From an uncultured Clostridia bacterium (GTDB lineage Bacteria > Bacillota > Clostridia > Peptostreptococcales > Anaerovoracaceae), in contig CAKQNZ010000040.1 of assembly GCA_934255435.1 (NCBI GenBank), positions 1 through 15,041 on the forward strand: DNA of 15,041 bases, in the 5' to 3' direction. The notes below the pieces were generated by a model. That model ran no database searches. It saw only the letters and a list, made by a program, of their open reading frames with translations, and was not told where the DNA came from. Both the position numbers and the translations under genes were made by a program. How positions within the stretch are numbered: position 1 is the stretch's first letter; every line of letters begins with the position of its first letter. Of the stretch, positions 6,260-13,495 are shown piece by piece.

Positions 6260-7645
6260 ATGGAGAAGTTAAGGTTTTGGATAGCGCTTGCAGCGGCAAA
6301 GCTCTCGATAGTGGCGCTGAAGATAACAAGACACAACGGGACGAACTTTCCCGGCGTCGTGGCGCTGAGGATATGCCCGCAGTTCATAAAATATATAGGT
6401 AAACCTGAAAAGATAATAGCTGTAACAGGTACAAACGGCAAGACGACAGTATGCAATCTCATACTGGATGCTCTTAAAATGGAGGGCGTCGAGCCTGCTA
6501 ACAACAGGATGGGCTCGAATATAAACACAGGCATCGCAACGAGCCTGATACAGAATTCCGGGATCACAGGAAGATGCAAAAAGAAACTCGGAGTATTCGA
6601 GATCGACGAGCGGTCGGCTCTCAGGATATTCCCATATCTCGTTCCTGACTATATGGTGGTGACGAATCTGTCCAGAGATTCCATAATGAGGAACGGTCAT
6701 CCTGAATATATTTCCGGTATACTGACAAAATATATTCCTGAGAAGACAAAACTGATAATGAATGCGGACGACCTCATATGCTGTGGCGTAGCACCGTCAA
6801 ATGAACGTGTTTATTTCGGTATCGAGAAGATGGATACCGACCTGGATCACTGTGAGAATCTGATACAGGATTTTCAGATATGCCCGAAATGTCATCATAA
6901 ACTGAAATACGAGTATGTCAGATACAGTCACATAGGCAGAGCATACTGTCCTGAATGCGGTTTCAAAGCGCCGGAATACGACTATGCCGGATGTAATGTC
7001 GATCCTGAGAACATGACCATAGAAGTCAGAGAAAAAGACGGTTCGGCTGTTTACAGCCTGCTCAACGACAGCGTGTTCAATATATACAATGTCGTTGCTG
7101 TGGTGGCACTGTTCAGACAGCTGGGTTATACGAGAGAAAAAATACAGCATTTCCTCGGCAGTATGGATATCGTGGGCAGCAGATATGACGCCCGTCAGGT
7201 CGGCGACAGCGTCATACATCTCATGCTGGCGAAGGACAAGAACGCCTTTGCAGGTTCCAGAGTGTTCGAGTATATAGCTCATACTCAGGGAAAGAAGGAA
7301 ATAATAATAATGAACAGCTGTCAGGGGGATGCAGTACACTGGTCGGAAAACATATGCTGGCTGTATGACTGCGACTTTGAATATCTGGGCAGTGATGATA
7401 TAATCAATGTGGTGGTGTGTGGACCGAGGGTCAGAGACTACAGGTTCAGGCTGCTGCTAGCAGGCGTGCCGGAGGAGAAGATCTCATATACCGAGAAGGA
7501 GATCGACACTCCGGAGAAACTTCTTCTGCCTGAAAATGACAACGTGTATATTCTTTACGGCACTGATTCCATAGGTCTGGGCCGTGAGGTGGCAGACCGG
7601 ACTGAGAAACTGATGCAGAGCGTTAAGGAAGGAGGTTCCTGCTGA
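6260..7645 (+). CDS. murT: MurT-like Mur ligase (lipid II isoglutaminyl synthase ATPase-type subunit), divergent
   Basis: 461 residues. Mur-ligase ATPase motif GTNGKTT at 57-63, IDER segment at 115-118, a four-Cys zinc ribbon (CPKC 208-211, CPEC 230-233) that is the MurT insertion, and a C-terminal DUF1727-type domain. MurT with GatD amidates D-glutamate of lipid II, activating the acid with ATP and receiving ammonia from GatD. Two features are odd. The usual FFRDQMDRFGE motif reads LSRDSIMRNGH (137-147). The Asp of S. aureus MurT (D349, in GRDTSW) that completes the GatD triad falls on Asn364 (SENICWLYD). The start follows GAAAGGATC. The stop overlaps the gatD start by one base (TGATG), so the pair is translationally coupled. 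The fold assignment is firm; the lipid II substrate is less certain. Confidence 0.85.
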   Translation: MEKLRFWIALAAAKLSIVALKITRHNGTNFPGVVALRICPQFIKYIGKPEKIIAVTGTNGKTTVCNLILDALKMEGVEPANNRMGSNINTGIATSLIQNSGITGRCKKKLGVFEIDERSALRIFPYLVPDYMVVTNLSRDSIMRNGHPEYISGILTKYIPEKTKLIMNADDLICCGVAPSNERVYFGIEKMDTDLDHCENLIQDFQICPKCHHKLKYEYVRYSHIGRAYCPECGFKAPEYDYAGCNVDPENMTIEVREKDGSAVYSLLNDSVFNIYNVVAVVALFRQLGYTREKIQHFLGSMDIVGSRYDARQVGDSVIHLMLAKDKNAFAGSRVFEYIAHTQGKKEIIIMNSCQGDAVHWSENICWLYDCDFEYLGSDDIINVVVCGPRVRDYRFRLLLAGVPEEKISYTEKEIDTPEKLLLPENDNVYILYGTDSIGLGREVADRTEKLMQSVKEGGSC

Positions 7646-8376
7646 TGAAGATAGAAGTGCTTTTTCCTGAGATATGCAATCTGTACGGAGAACTGTGGAA
7701 TGTGAAATTCCTGGAGCGGTCATATCCGGATGCTGAGATAATCGAGACTTCACTGACGGACGAACCGCTGTTTGCAACTGAAACGCCGGATCTGATATAT
7801 ATGGGTACGATGTCGGAGAATTCCCAGCTGCTCGTAATAGAGAAACTGATGCCGTACAAAAAAAGACTCATGGAGCTGATCGGTTCAGGTGCTTTTTTCC
7901 TTGTTACAGGCAATGCTCTTGAAGTGTTCGGAAAGAGGATAGAGGACAAGGATGGCACGGTAGTGGAGTGCCTTGGGCTGTTCAGGACATATGCGGTGAG
8001 AGATATGAGGAACCGCTTCAATTCTCTTTACATCGGAGATTTTGCAGATGGAGAGGACAGTATGAAGATAGTTGGCTTCAAAAGCCAGTTCACTCACTCA
8101 TATCTTGAGCCTGACGAGACTCCTGCGCCTCTGTTCATGACCCAGAGGGGACCTGGACTGGATCCGGATATGAAGGAAGAAGGTATACGTGTAAACAACT
8201 TTATGGCGACATATGTCATAGGGCCGCTTCTTGTGCTCAATCCGCCCTTTGCAAAGTACCTGCTGGAAAAATGCGGTGCAGACAGCGGTGATCTGGTATT
8301 CGAAGAGGCTGCCATGGAGGCTTATGATGCGAGAGTCATGGAGTATTCCGATCCTTCGACTGGCTTTTATTATTGA
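7645..8376 (+). CDS. gatD: GatD-like class I glutamine amidotransferase homologue lacking the catalytic Cys and His
   Basis: 243 residues, the normal GatD length, coupled to murT (ribosome binding site GGAGG at 7631-7635 inside murT). The GatD fold is seen in ICNLYGELWNV (10-20), the GLF segment after the nucleophile region (111-113) and GPLLVLNPPFAKYLLEK (193-209). In S. aureus GatD the nucleophile is Cys94 in TICGGYQ and the partner is His189 in YLHGP. Here these segments read LVTGNALEVFG (Thr88 at the Cys position) and YVIGP (Ile192 at the His position). Glutamine hydrolysis is therefore not expected. The protein may be structural, may pass free ammonia, or may serve a different ligase reaction. 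No frameshift or stop suggests decay. Symbol by homology only. Confidence 0.8.
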   Translation: MKIEVLFPEICNLYGELWNVKFLERSYPDAEIIETSLTDEPLFATETPDLIYMGTMSENSQLLVIEKLMPYKKRLMELIGSGAFFLVTGNALEVFGKRIEDKDGTVVECLGLFRTYAVRDMRNRFNSLYIGDFADGEDSMKIVGFKSQFTHSYLEPDETPAPLFMTQRGPGLDPDMKEEGIRVNNFMATYVIGPLLVLNPPFAKYLLEKCGADSGDLVFEEAAMEAYDARVMEYSDPSTGFYY

Positions 8377-8382
8377 TGATAT

Positions 8383-8413
8383 AAGACTGCTTCTCTTTGT
8401 GGAGCAGTCTTTT
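8383..8413 (+). terminator. Intrinsic terminator after gatD
   Basis: AAGACTGCT (8383-8391) pairs with AGCAGTCTT (8403-8411), extended inward by one wobble and one GC pair around a 7-base loop, followed by TTTT. It begins 6 bases after the gatD stop. Confidence 0.75.
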
Positions 8414-8414
8414 G

Positions 8415-8420
8415 TATAAT
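8415..8420 (+). promoter_or_regulatory. Possible -10 element for pyk
   Basis: A perfect TATAAT lies directly after the T-run of the gatD terminator and 28 bases before the preferred pyk start. No convincing -35 is visible because the expected place is inside the terminator hairpin. Tentative. Confidence 0.35.
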
Positions 8421-8448
8421 GTTTGAGATTGAAAAGGGAGATGATATA

Positions 8449-9873
8449 ATGCTGAAAAAAACAAAGATCGTCTGCACTCTGGGGCCTGCCAGCAGTGATG
8501 AACAGGTAATGAAAAATATGCTTGAAGAAGGCATGAACGTAGCGAGACTGAATTTTTCACATGGGACTCATGAGGAACACAGGGCAAAGATCGAGACTTT
8601 CAGGAAAGTCAGGGACGAGATAGACATACCTGCAGCTGTGATGCTGGATACAAAGGGACCGGAGATAAGGCTCAGGGATTTTGAAAACGACAGCGAGATA
8701 CTTGAGGATGGAGATACTTTCACACTGACATCGGAGGACTGCCAGGGAAGCAGGGAACGTGTCGGGATATCTTTCAAGGAACTTCCGTCTCAGGTCGGAA
8801 AGGGGACTGTTATCCTGATAGATGACGGCAGGATAAAGATGGAAGTCACTGAGTGTACAGCCACAGATGTGGTATGCAGGGTAGTCGAAGGCGGTAAAGT
8901 CAGCAACAGAAAGGGAGTCAATATACCGGGAAGCTCCCTTGATCTTGAGTATATCAGCGACGCCGACCGTGCAGATATACTGTTCGGCATAGAGATGGAC
9001 GTGGACTATATAGCGGCATCTTTCGTCCGCAGTGGCGATGACGTCAGGAAACTCAGGAAACTGCTGAATGAAAACGGCGGTGAAAAGATAAAGATAATAT
9101 CAAAGATAGAGAACATGGAGGGCATAGCCAATTTCGATGAGATCCTTGAACTGTCCGACGGTATAATGGTGGCCAGAGGCGATATGGGAGTGGAAGTCGA
9201 TTTCGAAAAGCTTCCGGGTATCCAGAAGAAATTCATCAAAGCATGCTGTATAGCTGGCAAGCCAGTGATAACTGCGACCCAGATGCTGGAATCCATGACA
9301 TATAATCCGGTGCCTACCAGGGCTGAGATAACAGATGTGGCGAATGCTGTATTCGACGGCACATCTGCAGTTATGCTTTCAGGAGAGAGCGCTGCAGGGA
9401 AATTCCCGGTGGAAACAGTAAGGACCATGACGAAGATCCTGAACCAGGCAGAGCAGGATGCGGAGGATGTCAATCAGTACAAGTTCCTTGAAGTCGAGTC
9501 GTATGCCGGCGATGTATCGGCAGCCATAGGTCATGCTGCATGCACGACTGCAGAGGACATCGATGCAAGTGTGATAATCGCTGTGACTACATCGGGATAT
9601 ACGGCTGAGATGATGGCAAAATACAAACCGACTGTACCGGTCATAGCAGCTACGCCAAAGCTGAAGACATATCATCAGCAGGCACTGACAAGGGGAGTGT
9701 ATCCCGTTAAGACAAAAGTGAGCAGCGAATGGAACGATCTGATGTCGGAGGCTGTTTCCGGTGCGAAACGCATGGGATTCGTGGAAAGCGGCGACAGTGT
9801 CGTATTGACAGCAGGCATGCCGCTGCAGACAACGGGAAAGACAAATCTCATAAGAGTGACTGTAGCAGAATGA
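8449..9873 (+). CDS. pyk: Pyruvate kinase, short form
   Basis: 474 residues from the ATG at 8449, chosen over an in-frame ATG at 8419. The protein then begins MLKKTKIVCTLGPASS as in other pyruvate kinases, AAAAGGGAG lies 8 bases upstream, and the 8419 codon has no RBS and abuts a possible -10. It transfers phosphate from phosphoenolpyruvate to ADP, the last ATP-yielding step of glycolysis. Visible motifs: ARLNFSHG (32-39), MLDTKGPEIR (65-74), IISKIENMEG (216-225, catalytic Lys219), MVARGDMGVE (240-249) and TATQMLESM (275-283). It lacks the C-terminal PEP-utiliser-like extension found in Bacillus enzymes of about 585 residues. Monocistronic, between two terminators, convergent with spoVG. Confidence 0.97.
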   Translation: MLKKTKIVCTLGPASSDEQVMKNMLEEGMNVARLNFSHGTHEEHRAKIETFRKVRDEIDIPAAVMLDTKGPEIRLRDFENDSEILEDGDTFTLTSEDCQGSRERVGISFKELPSQVGKGTVILIDDGRIKMEVTECTATDVVCRVVEGGKVSNRKGVNIPGSSLDLEYISDADRADILFGIEMDVDYIAASFVRSGDDVRKLRKLLNENGGEKIKIISKIENMEGIANFDEILELSDGIMVARGDMGVEVDFEKLPGIQKKFIKACCIAGKPVITATQMLESMTYNPVPTRAEITDVANAVFDGTSAVMLSGESAAGKFPVETVRTMTKILNQAEQDAEDVNQYKFLEVESYAGDVSAAIGHAACTTAEDIDASVIIAVTTSGYTAEMMAKYKPTVPVIAATPKLKTYHQQALTRGVYPVKTKVSSEWNDLMSEAVSGAKRMGFVESGDSVVLTAGMPLQTTGKTNLIRVTVAE

Positions 9874-9883
9874 TCCATGATCA

Positions 9884-9937
9884 AAAAAGCTCCACCGGCG
9901 CCTGCCATTACGGCTGCACTGTCCTGTGGAGCTTTTT
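9884..9937. terminator. Bidirectional terminator between convergent pyk and spoVG
   Basis: AAAAAGCTCCAC (9884-9895) and GTGGAGCTTTTT (9926-9937) are perfect 12-base inverted arms with a 30-base loop. Each strand shows a T-run after a GC-rich stem, so one hairpin can stop both pyk (plus) and spoVG (minus). Confidence 0.85.
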
Positions 9938-9951
9938 GTTTTTATCTGATC

Positions 9952-10248
9952 TTAAACAGTGGCCTCTTCGCTTTCAGGTTCTGCTGCTTTTTCAGCAAGG
10001 ACTTTTTCGTATTCTGCAAAGATAGCATCCCTGATTTTATTTCTTGTCTCTGAAACAAGAGGGTGCGCTATATCTCTGAAATCGCCTTCACCCATCTTGC
10101 GGCTCGGCATTGCGATAAAGAGTCCGTTCTGGCCCTCTATTATCTTGATGTCGTGGACAACGAATTCGTCGTCGAATGTGATTGACACGACAGCCTTCAT
10201 TTTGCCATCGTCGTTGATCTTGCGTATTCTTACATCAGTGATGTTCAT
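9952..10248 (-). CDS. spoVG: SpoVG family RNA/DNA-binding regulator
   Basis: 98 residues beginning [13 protein letters not shown], matching the start of known SpoVG proteins. The start is fixed by AAAGGTGG at 10257-10264; a longer reading up to 10296 adds 16 unconserved residues. Conserved core: [20 protein letters not shown] (20-39), [11 protein letters not shown] (41-51) and DFRDIAHP (56-63). SpoVG is a small dimeric nucleic-acid-binding protein with pleiotropic effects on division, sporulation and cell-surface genes. It has a short acidic C-terminal tail. It lies 104 bases downstream of purR in the same direction, as in Bacillus, though here without yabJ/ridA. Presence alone does not prove the organism sporulates, since SpoVG occurs in non-sporulating Firmicutes too. 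Confidence 0.96.
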   Translation of the reverse strand: MNITDVRIRKINDDGKMKAVVSITFDDEFVVHDIKIIEGQNGLFIAMPSRKMGEGDFRDIAHPLVSETRNKIRDAIFAEYEKVLAEKAAEPESEEATV

Positions 10249-10315
10249 GATTTGTACCACCTTTCGTATTGCATTCATGTTCCAGTCATGTTGCACAGTA
10301 TAATATATCGGGAAT

Positions 10316-10345
10316 ATTATACACTATAATTATTCAGTCAAGCAA
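10316..10345 (-). promoter_or_regulatory. Promoter for spoVG in the purR-spoVG gap
   Basis: Minus-strand TATAAT (10316-10321) with TTGCTT (10340-10345) 18 bases upstream; a better hexamer TTGACT (10336-10341) is only 14 bases away. It is placed 68 bases before the spoVG ATG. spoVG could be served by this promoter and by read-through from purR, since no terminator hairpin separates them. Confidence 0.5.
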
Positions 10346-10352
10346 GGTTTTT

Positions 10353-11162
10353 TTAAAAAATCTGACAATTGGGTTCCGCATAAACTTCTTTTGTGTCCTC
10401 ATTCACATTGCCAAGATAGACGATAGGAAAGTAATCATTTATTTTCTTATCTTTCGGTTCGATGTTGACTATGGCTACGCCTATGCCCACCACTTCTATA
10501 TCGACTTCCGACATTATCTCGCTGATGCCTTTGACGCTGCCGCCGCCTCGCATGAAGTCGTCGATGATGAGGACTTTTGTATACGGTGCCGCAGCACGTT
10601 TTGAAACGGACATTTTCTGGAGACGCTCGGATGATCCTGGAAAATAGTTTATGCTCACTGTAGCGCCTTCGGATATTTTTGTTTCACGCCGTATTACTAT
10701 CAGCGGCAGATCCAGAAGCTTTGCTGTCACGAAAGCCAGCGGGATACCTTTTGTTTCTATAGTGGCGACACAGTCGGCACCGGAGTCTCTGAACTTCCTG
10801 GCAAAGATCTGGGCCATACCCTGCACCACAGGAGGGTTGTACATTATATCAGATGTATAAAGGAACCCTCCGCCCAGTATCCTGTTTTCCTCTTTGAGCA
10901 TATTGCACAGATCGTGCTGTATCTCCAGGATCTTTTCGTCGGATATATCAGGGACATATCGGATGCCTCCGGCAACGCCCGGAAGCGTTTCTATGTAACC
11001 GTAGCCTGCAGCTTTGACGGCCTCTTTTGCAGCACTTATATCCTCGCTTATACTGGATTTTGCAGCTGAAAATTTATCGCAGAAATAACTCAGTCTGAAT
11101 ATCCTGCCGGGGGATTCGGTGAGTATCTGGCATATTGCACCGACTCTATGGCTTTTTTTCAT
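10353..11162 (-). CDS. purR: Purine operon regulator PurR (PRPP-responsive)
   Basis: 269 residues from the ATG at 11162, which has AGGAGG 6 bases upstream (11169-11174) and gives an N terminus matching Bacillus PurR; an earlier in-frame ATG at 11249 adds 29 unrelated residues. An N-terminal winged helix (about 1-75) carries the conserved FSAAKSSISED stretch (31-41). A phosphoribosyltransferase-like domain follows, with TKGIPLAF (137-144), EGATVSINY (165-173) and the PRPP-binding loop VLIIDDFMRGGG (197-208). It binds PurBox DNA and controls purine synthesis genes; PRPP relieves binding. It is divergent from murC and followed by spoVG. Its own promoter contains PurBox-like half sites, so autoregulation is likely. 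Confidence 0.96.
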   Translation of the reverse strand: MKKSHRVGAICQILTESPGRIFRLSYFCDKFSAAKSSISEDISAAKEAVKAAGYGYIETLPGVAGGIRYVPDISDEKILEIQHDLCNMLKEENRILGGGFLYTSDIMYNPPVVQGMAQIFARKFRDSGADCVATIETKGIPLAFVTAKLLDLPLIVIRRETKISEGATVSINYFPGSSERLQKMSVSKRAAAPYTKVLIIDDFMRGGGSVKGISEIMSEVDIEVVGIGVAIVNIEPKDKKINDYFPIVYLGNVNEDTKEVYAEPNCQIF

Positions 11163-11201
11163 ATAAAACCTCCTGATATCTTTGATTGCATTGTTTAAAC
11201 T

Positions 11202-11236
11202 CGAATGTTTGATATCTTTTATGCTAATATCATTCG
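11202..11236. promoter_or_regulatory. Degenerate PurBox-like inverted pair at the purR promoter
   Basis: CGAATG (11202-11207) and CATTCG (11231-11236) form an inverted pair, flanked inside by GATAT/ATATC. PurR of Bacillus binds two inverted boxes with CGAAC cores about 22-23 bases apart; here the equivalent gap is about 25 and the core is CGAAT. The right half lies in the spacer of the purR promoter and the left half just downstream of it. Position is good and sequence match only partial. Confidence 0.35.
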
Positions 11237-11249
11237 TGTCATGTGTCAA
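11221..11249 (-). promoter_or_regulatory. purR: Sigma-A-type promoter of purR
   Basis: Minus-strand TTGACA (11244-11249) and TAGCAT (11221-11226) are separated by exactly 17 bases. The predicted leader to the purR ATG at 11162 is about 50 nt. Confidence 0.6.
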
Positions 11250-11311
11250 ATGATAATTATATTTTTAACAGTCGTTTTTTTGTGTTATGATGCACTTTTA
11301 TCTTTAAAATA

Positions 11312-11320
11312 TGATATACT
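11312..11320 (+). promoter_or_regulatory. Extended -10 promoter for murC and downstream genes
   Basis: TGATATACT matches the TGn-TATAMT extended -10 pattern. No clear -35 is seen. It lies 30 bases before the murC ATG, with the ribosome binding site GGAGGCGG between. Confidence 0.5.
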
Positions 11321-11350
11321 CTTAATGACTACGATTCTGGAGGCGGATAA

Positions 11351-12739
11351 ATGATAAATTTGTCAGATTATAAAAGGGTACATTGTATAGGCATCGGAGG
11401 GATAGGGCTTTCAGCCATAGCGGAGATACTGATGTCGAGAGGTTATGAGGTTTCAGGCTCGGATATGCGTGAGAGCGACATGACAGATAAACTTATGCGC
11501 ACAGGCGCTGATATATACCTTGGCCACAGAGCCAGGAACGTGGAAGGTAAAGATCTTGTGATATATTCATCTGCAGTAGGCAAAGACAATCCGGAGCTTG
11601 TAAGAGCAGCGGAGCTTGGTATCCCGGCAGTGACAAGGGCTCAGGCACTTGGTGCACTGATGGATGAATATGACAGCAGCATAGCTGTATCAGGAACACA
11701 CGGCAAGACTACGACTACTTCCATGGTATCGCTGATACTGAAAAATGCGAAAAAGGAACCGACGATACTTGTAGGCGGCAACCTTTCGGAGATAGACGGC
11801 AATGTGTATGTGGGAGGCAGCGACTATTTCGTCACTGAAGCCTGTGAATATATGGACAGTTTCCTGCAGCTGAAGCCTAAAATAGAGATCATACTGAATA
11901 TAGATTCGGATCATCTTGATTATTTCAAGGATGTGGAGCATATCGCTGATTCTTTCGGCAAGTTTGCACACCTTGTTCCGGAAGACGGAGTAGTGATCGC
12001 ATATGATGCGAATCCCTTTGTGAAGAGCGTCATAGAGGGACTTCCGAATGCTGTGACTTTTGGTCTCAGTGAAAGCTGTGACTATTATGCAGGTGATATC
12101 AGTTTCGACAATGAAGGCATGCCTGAGTTCAAGGTCTACAACAGTGGCAATGAACTATGCAGCATCCATCTGTCTGTACCGGGAGAGCATAATATACTCA
12201 ATGCACTGTCGGCGTTCGCATGCTGTCATATACTGGGTGTGGAGACAGACGTGATAGCAGATACTCTCGAGCATTTCATAGGCACGCAGAGAAGGTTCGA
12301 TATCCTTGGCACGACCAGCAGCAACATCAGGATAATAGACGACTATGCGCATCATCCGACAGAGATAAAGGCAACACTGTCAGCTGTCAGGAACATGAAG
12401 CACAACCGTCTGTGGTGTCTTTTCCAGCCCCACACCTATACACGCACGATCGCACTGCTGGATGAGTTTTCCGAAGCATTCGATGATGCGGACAAGGTAG
12501 TGCTGGCAGAGATATATGCAGCGAGAGAAAAAAACATATATAAGATAAGCTCAAAAACACTCATGAGCAGGATCAGGGAACATGCACCTGAAAAAGACGT
12601 TTATTTCTTCAAAGACTTTGAAGAAATCGCCAATTTTGTGTATAATAATGCAGAAGAAGGCGATCTTGTACTGACCATGGGTGCAGGAGATATATACAGG
12701 GTCGGAGAGATGATTCTCGAAAAAGACCGGAAATTTTAA
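11351..12739 (+). CDS. murC: UDP-N-acetylmuramate--L-alanine ligase
   Basis: 462 residues, standard MurC length. It adds L-alanine to UDP-MurNAc with ATP, the first peptide step of peptidoglycan synthesis in the cytoplasm. The N-terminal UDP-binding domain has GIGGIGLSAIAE (14-25). The central ATPase domain has SGTHGKTTTT (114-123) and EACEYMDSF (163-171). The C-terminal domain has DDYAHHPTEI (330-339). The start follows GGAGGCGG. It is first of a tight operon with glmU(C), prs and pth (gaps of 16, 47 and 29 bases), and it is divergent from purR. All expected motifs are present, so it should be functional. Confidence 0.97.
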   Translation: MINLSDYKRVHCIGIGGIGLSAIAEILMSRGYEVSGSDMRESDMTDKLMRTGADIYLGHRARNVEGKDLVIYSSAVGKDNPELVRAAELGIPAVTRAQALGALMDEYDSSIAVSGTHGKTTTTSMVSLILKNAKKEPTILVGGNLSEIDGNVYVGGSDYFVTEACEYMDSFLQLKPKIEIILNIDSDHLDYFKDVEHIADSFGKFAHLVPEDGVVIAYDANPFVKSVIEGLPNAVTFGLSESCDYYAGDISFDNEGMPEFKVYNSGNELCSIHLSVPGEHNILNALSAFACCHILGVETDVIADTLEHFIGTQRRFDILGTTSSNIRIIDDYAHHPTEIKATLSAVRNMKHNRLWCLFQPHTYTRTIALLDEFSEAFDDADKVVLAEIYAAREKNIYKISSKTLMSRIREHAPEKDVYFFKDFEEIANFVYNNAEEGDLVLTMGAGDIYRVGEMILEKDRKF

Positions 12740-12755
12740 GGGAGAGTTATGTGAT

Positions 12756-13448
12756 ATGAATATCCAGGAATATGAAGCTCTTGAAAAGGAGCGCATAAAC
12801 AGGAATCTGAAGTACATGGAGGAAGGTGTCGTATTCATCGACCTGAAGATGGCATATATAGATGAAGGTGTCAGGATCGGCAGGGGAACGACGATATATC
12901 CGTGTGCTGTGATAGAAGGCGATGTCACTATCGGAGAGAACTGTATCATAGGCCAGAACACAAGAATAAAGGACTCTGTCATAGGTGACAATACGACTGT
13001 ACAGAGTTCAGTGATACTGGAGAGCCGTGTGGGCAGCGATACATCTGTAGGACCATTCGCATATCTTCGTCCGAACAGCAATGTCGGCAGCGGCTGCAAG
13101 GTTGGAGACTTTGTGGAGATAAAGAACTCGACGCTGGCAGATGGTGCCAAGGCATCACATCTGACATATATAGGTGACTCTGATGTAGGAGAAAGAGTCA
13201 ATCTGGGATGCGGTGTGGTGTTCGTCAACTATGATGGCAGTAAGAAATACCGCTCTGTTGTTGAAGACGGTGCTTTTATCGGATGCAATTCAAATCTTGT
13301 TTCCCCTGTTCATATCGGGAAGAACGCATATGTGGCAGCAGGGAGCACGATAACAAACGATGTACCGGAAGGTGCCCTTTACGTAGCGAGAGCCAGAGGT
13401 AAATCTCTTGAAGGCTGGGTCGAGAAAAGAGGTATCTTAAAAAAATAA
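12756..13448 (+). CDS. glmU: Stand-alone GlmU C-terminal acetyltransferase domain (left-handed beta-helix); N-terminal uridylyltransferase domain absent
   Basis: 230 residues against about 455 for full GlmU. It begins in the linker helix (QEYEALEKERINRNLKYMEE, 4-23) and runs through hexapeptide repeats to the end. Acetyltransferase residues of E. coli GlmU appear conserved: Arg333 as Arg105 (AYLRP), Lys351 as Lys123 (EIKNS), His363 and Tyr366 as His135 and Tyr138 (HLTYIGD), Asn377 as Asn149, Asn386 as Asn158 (NYDG), and Lys392 as Lys164. It should acetylate glucosamine-1-phosphate, but it cannot make UDP-GlcNAc. The murC stop is only 16 bases upstream, so no hidden N-terminal half exists here. 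RBS AAGGGAGA at 12738-12745. A separate uridylyltransferase, or a full GlmU, must be elsewhere if the pathway is complete. Some other beta-helix acyltransferase role is less likely given the residue match. Confidence 0.9.
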   Translation: MNIQEYEALEKERINRNLKYMEEGVVFIDLKMAYIDEGVRIGRGTTIYPCAVIEGDVTIGENCIIGQNTRIKDSVIGDNTTVQSSVILESRVGSDTSVGPFAYLRPNSNVGSGCKVGDFVEIKNSTLADGAKASHLTYIGDSDVGERVNLGCGVVFVNYDGSKKYRSVVEDGAFIGCNSNLVSPVHIGKNAYVAAGSTITNDVPEGALYVARARGKSLEGWVEKRGILKK

Positions 13449-13495
13449 AGACGGCACACAACACTAAGTGTAGAAAGTAGAGGTAGGAGAAACAT

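Noticed and set aside
8419..8448. Longer pyk N terminus starting at the ATG at 8419
   Set aside because: It lacks an RBS and abuts a -10-like hexamer. The extra 10 residues are not part of pyruvate kinase, and the ATG at 8449 has a good ribosome binding site.
10249..10296. Longer spoVG start at 10296 (minus strand)
   Set aside because: The 16 extra residues precede the conserved MNITDVR start, and the RBS AAAGGTGG is placed for 10248.
11163..11249. Longer purR start at 11249 (minus strand)
   Set aside because: It would overlap the TTGACA/TAGCAT promoter. AGGAGG is placed 6 bases before the ATG at 11162, where homology to PurR begins.
13461..13471. ACACT-A-AGTGT palindrome between glmU and prs
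   Set aside because: Only 5-base arms, no promoter or T-run nearby. A chance occurrence is likely in a 47-base operon gap.
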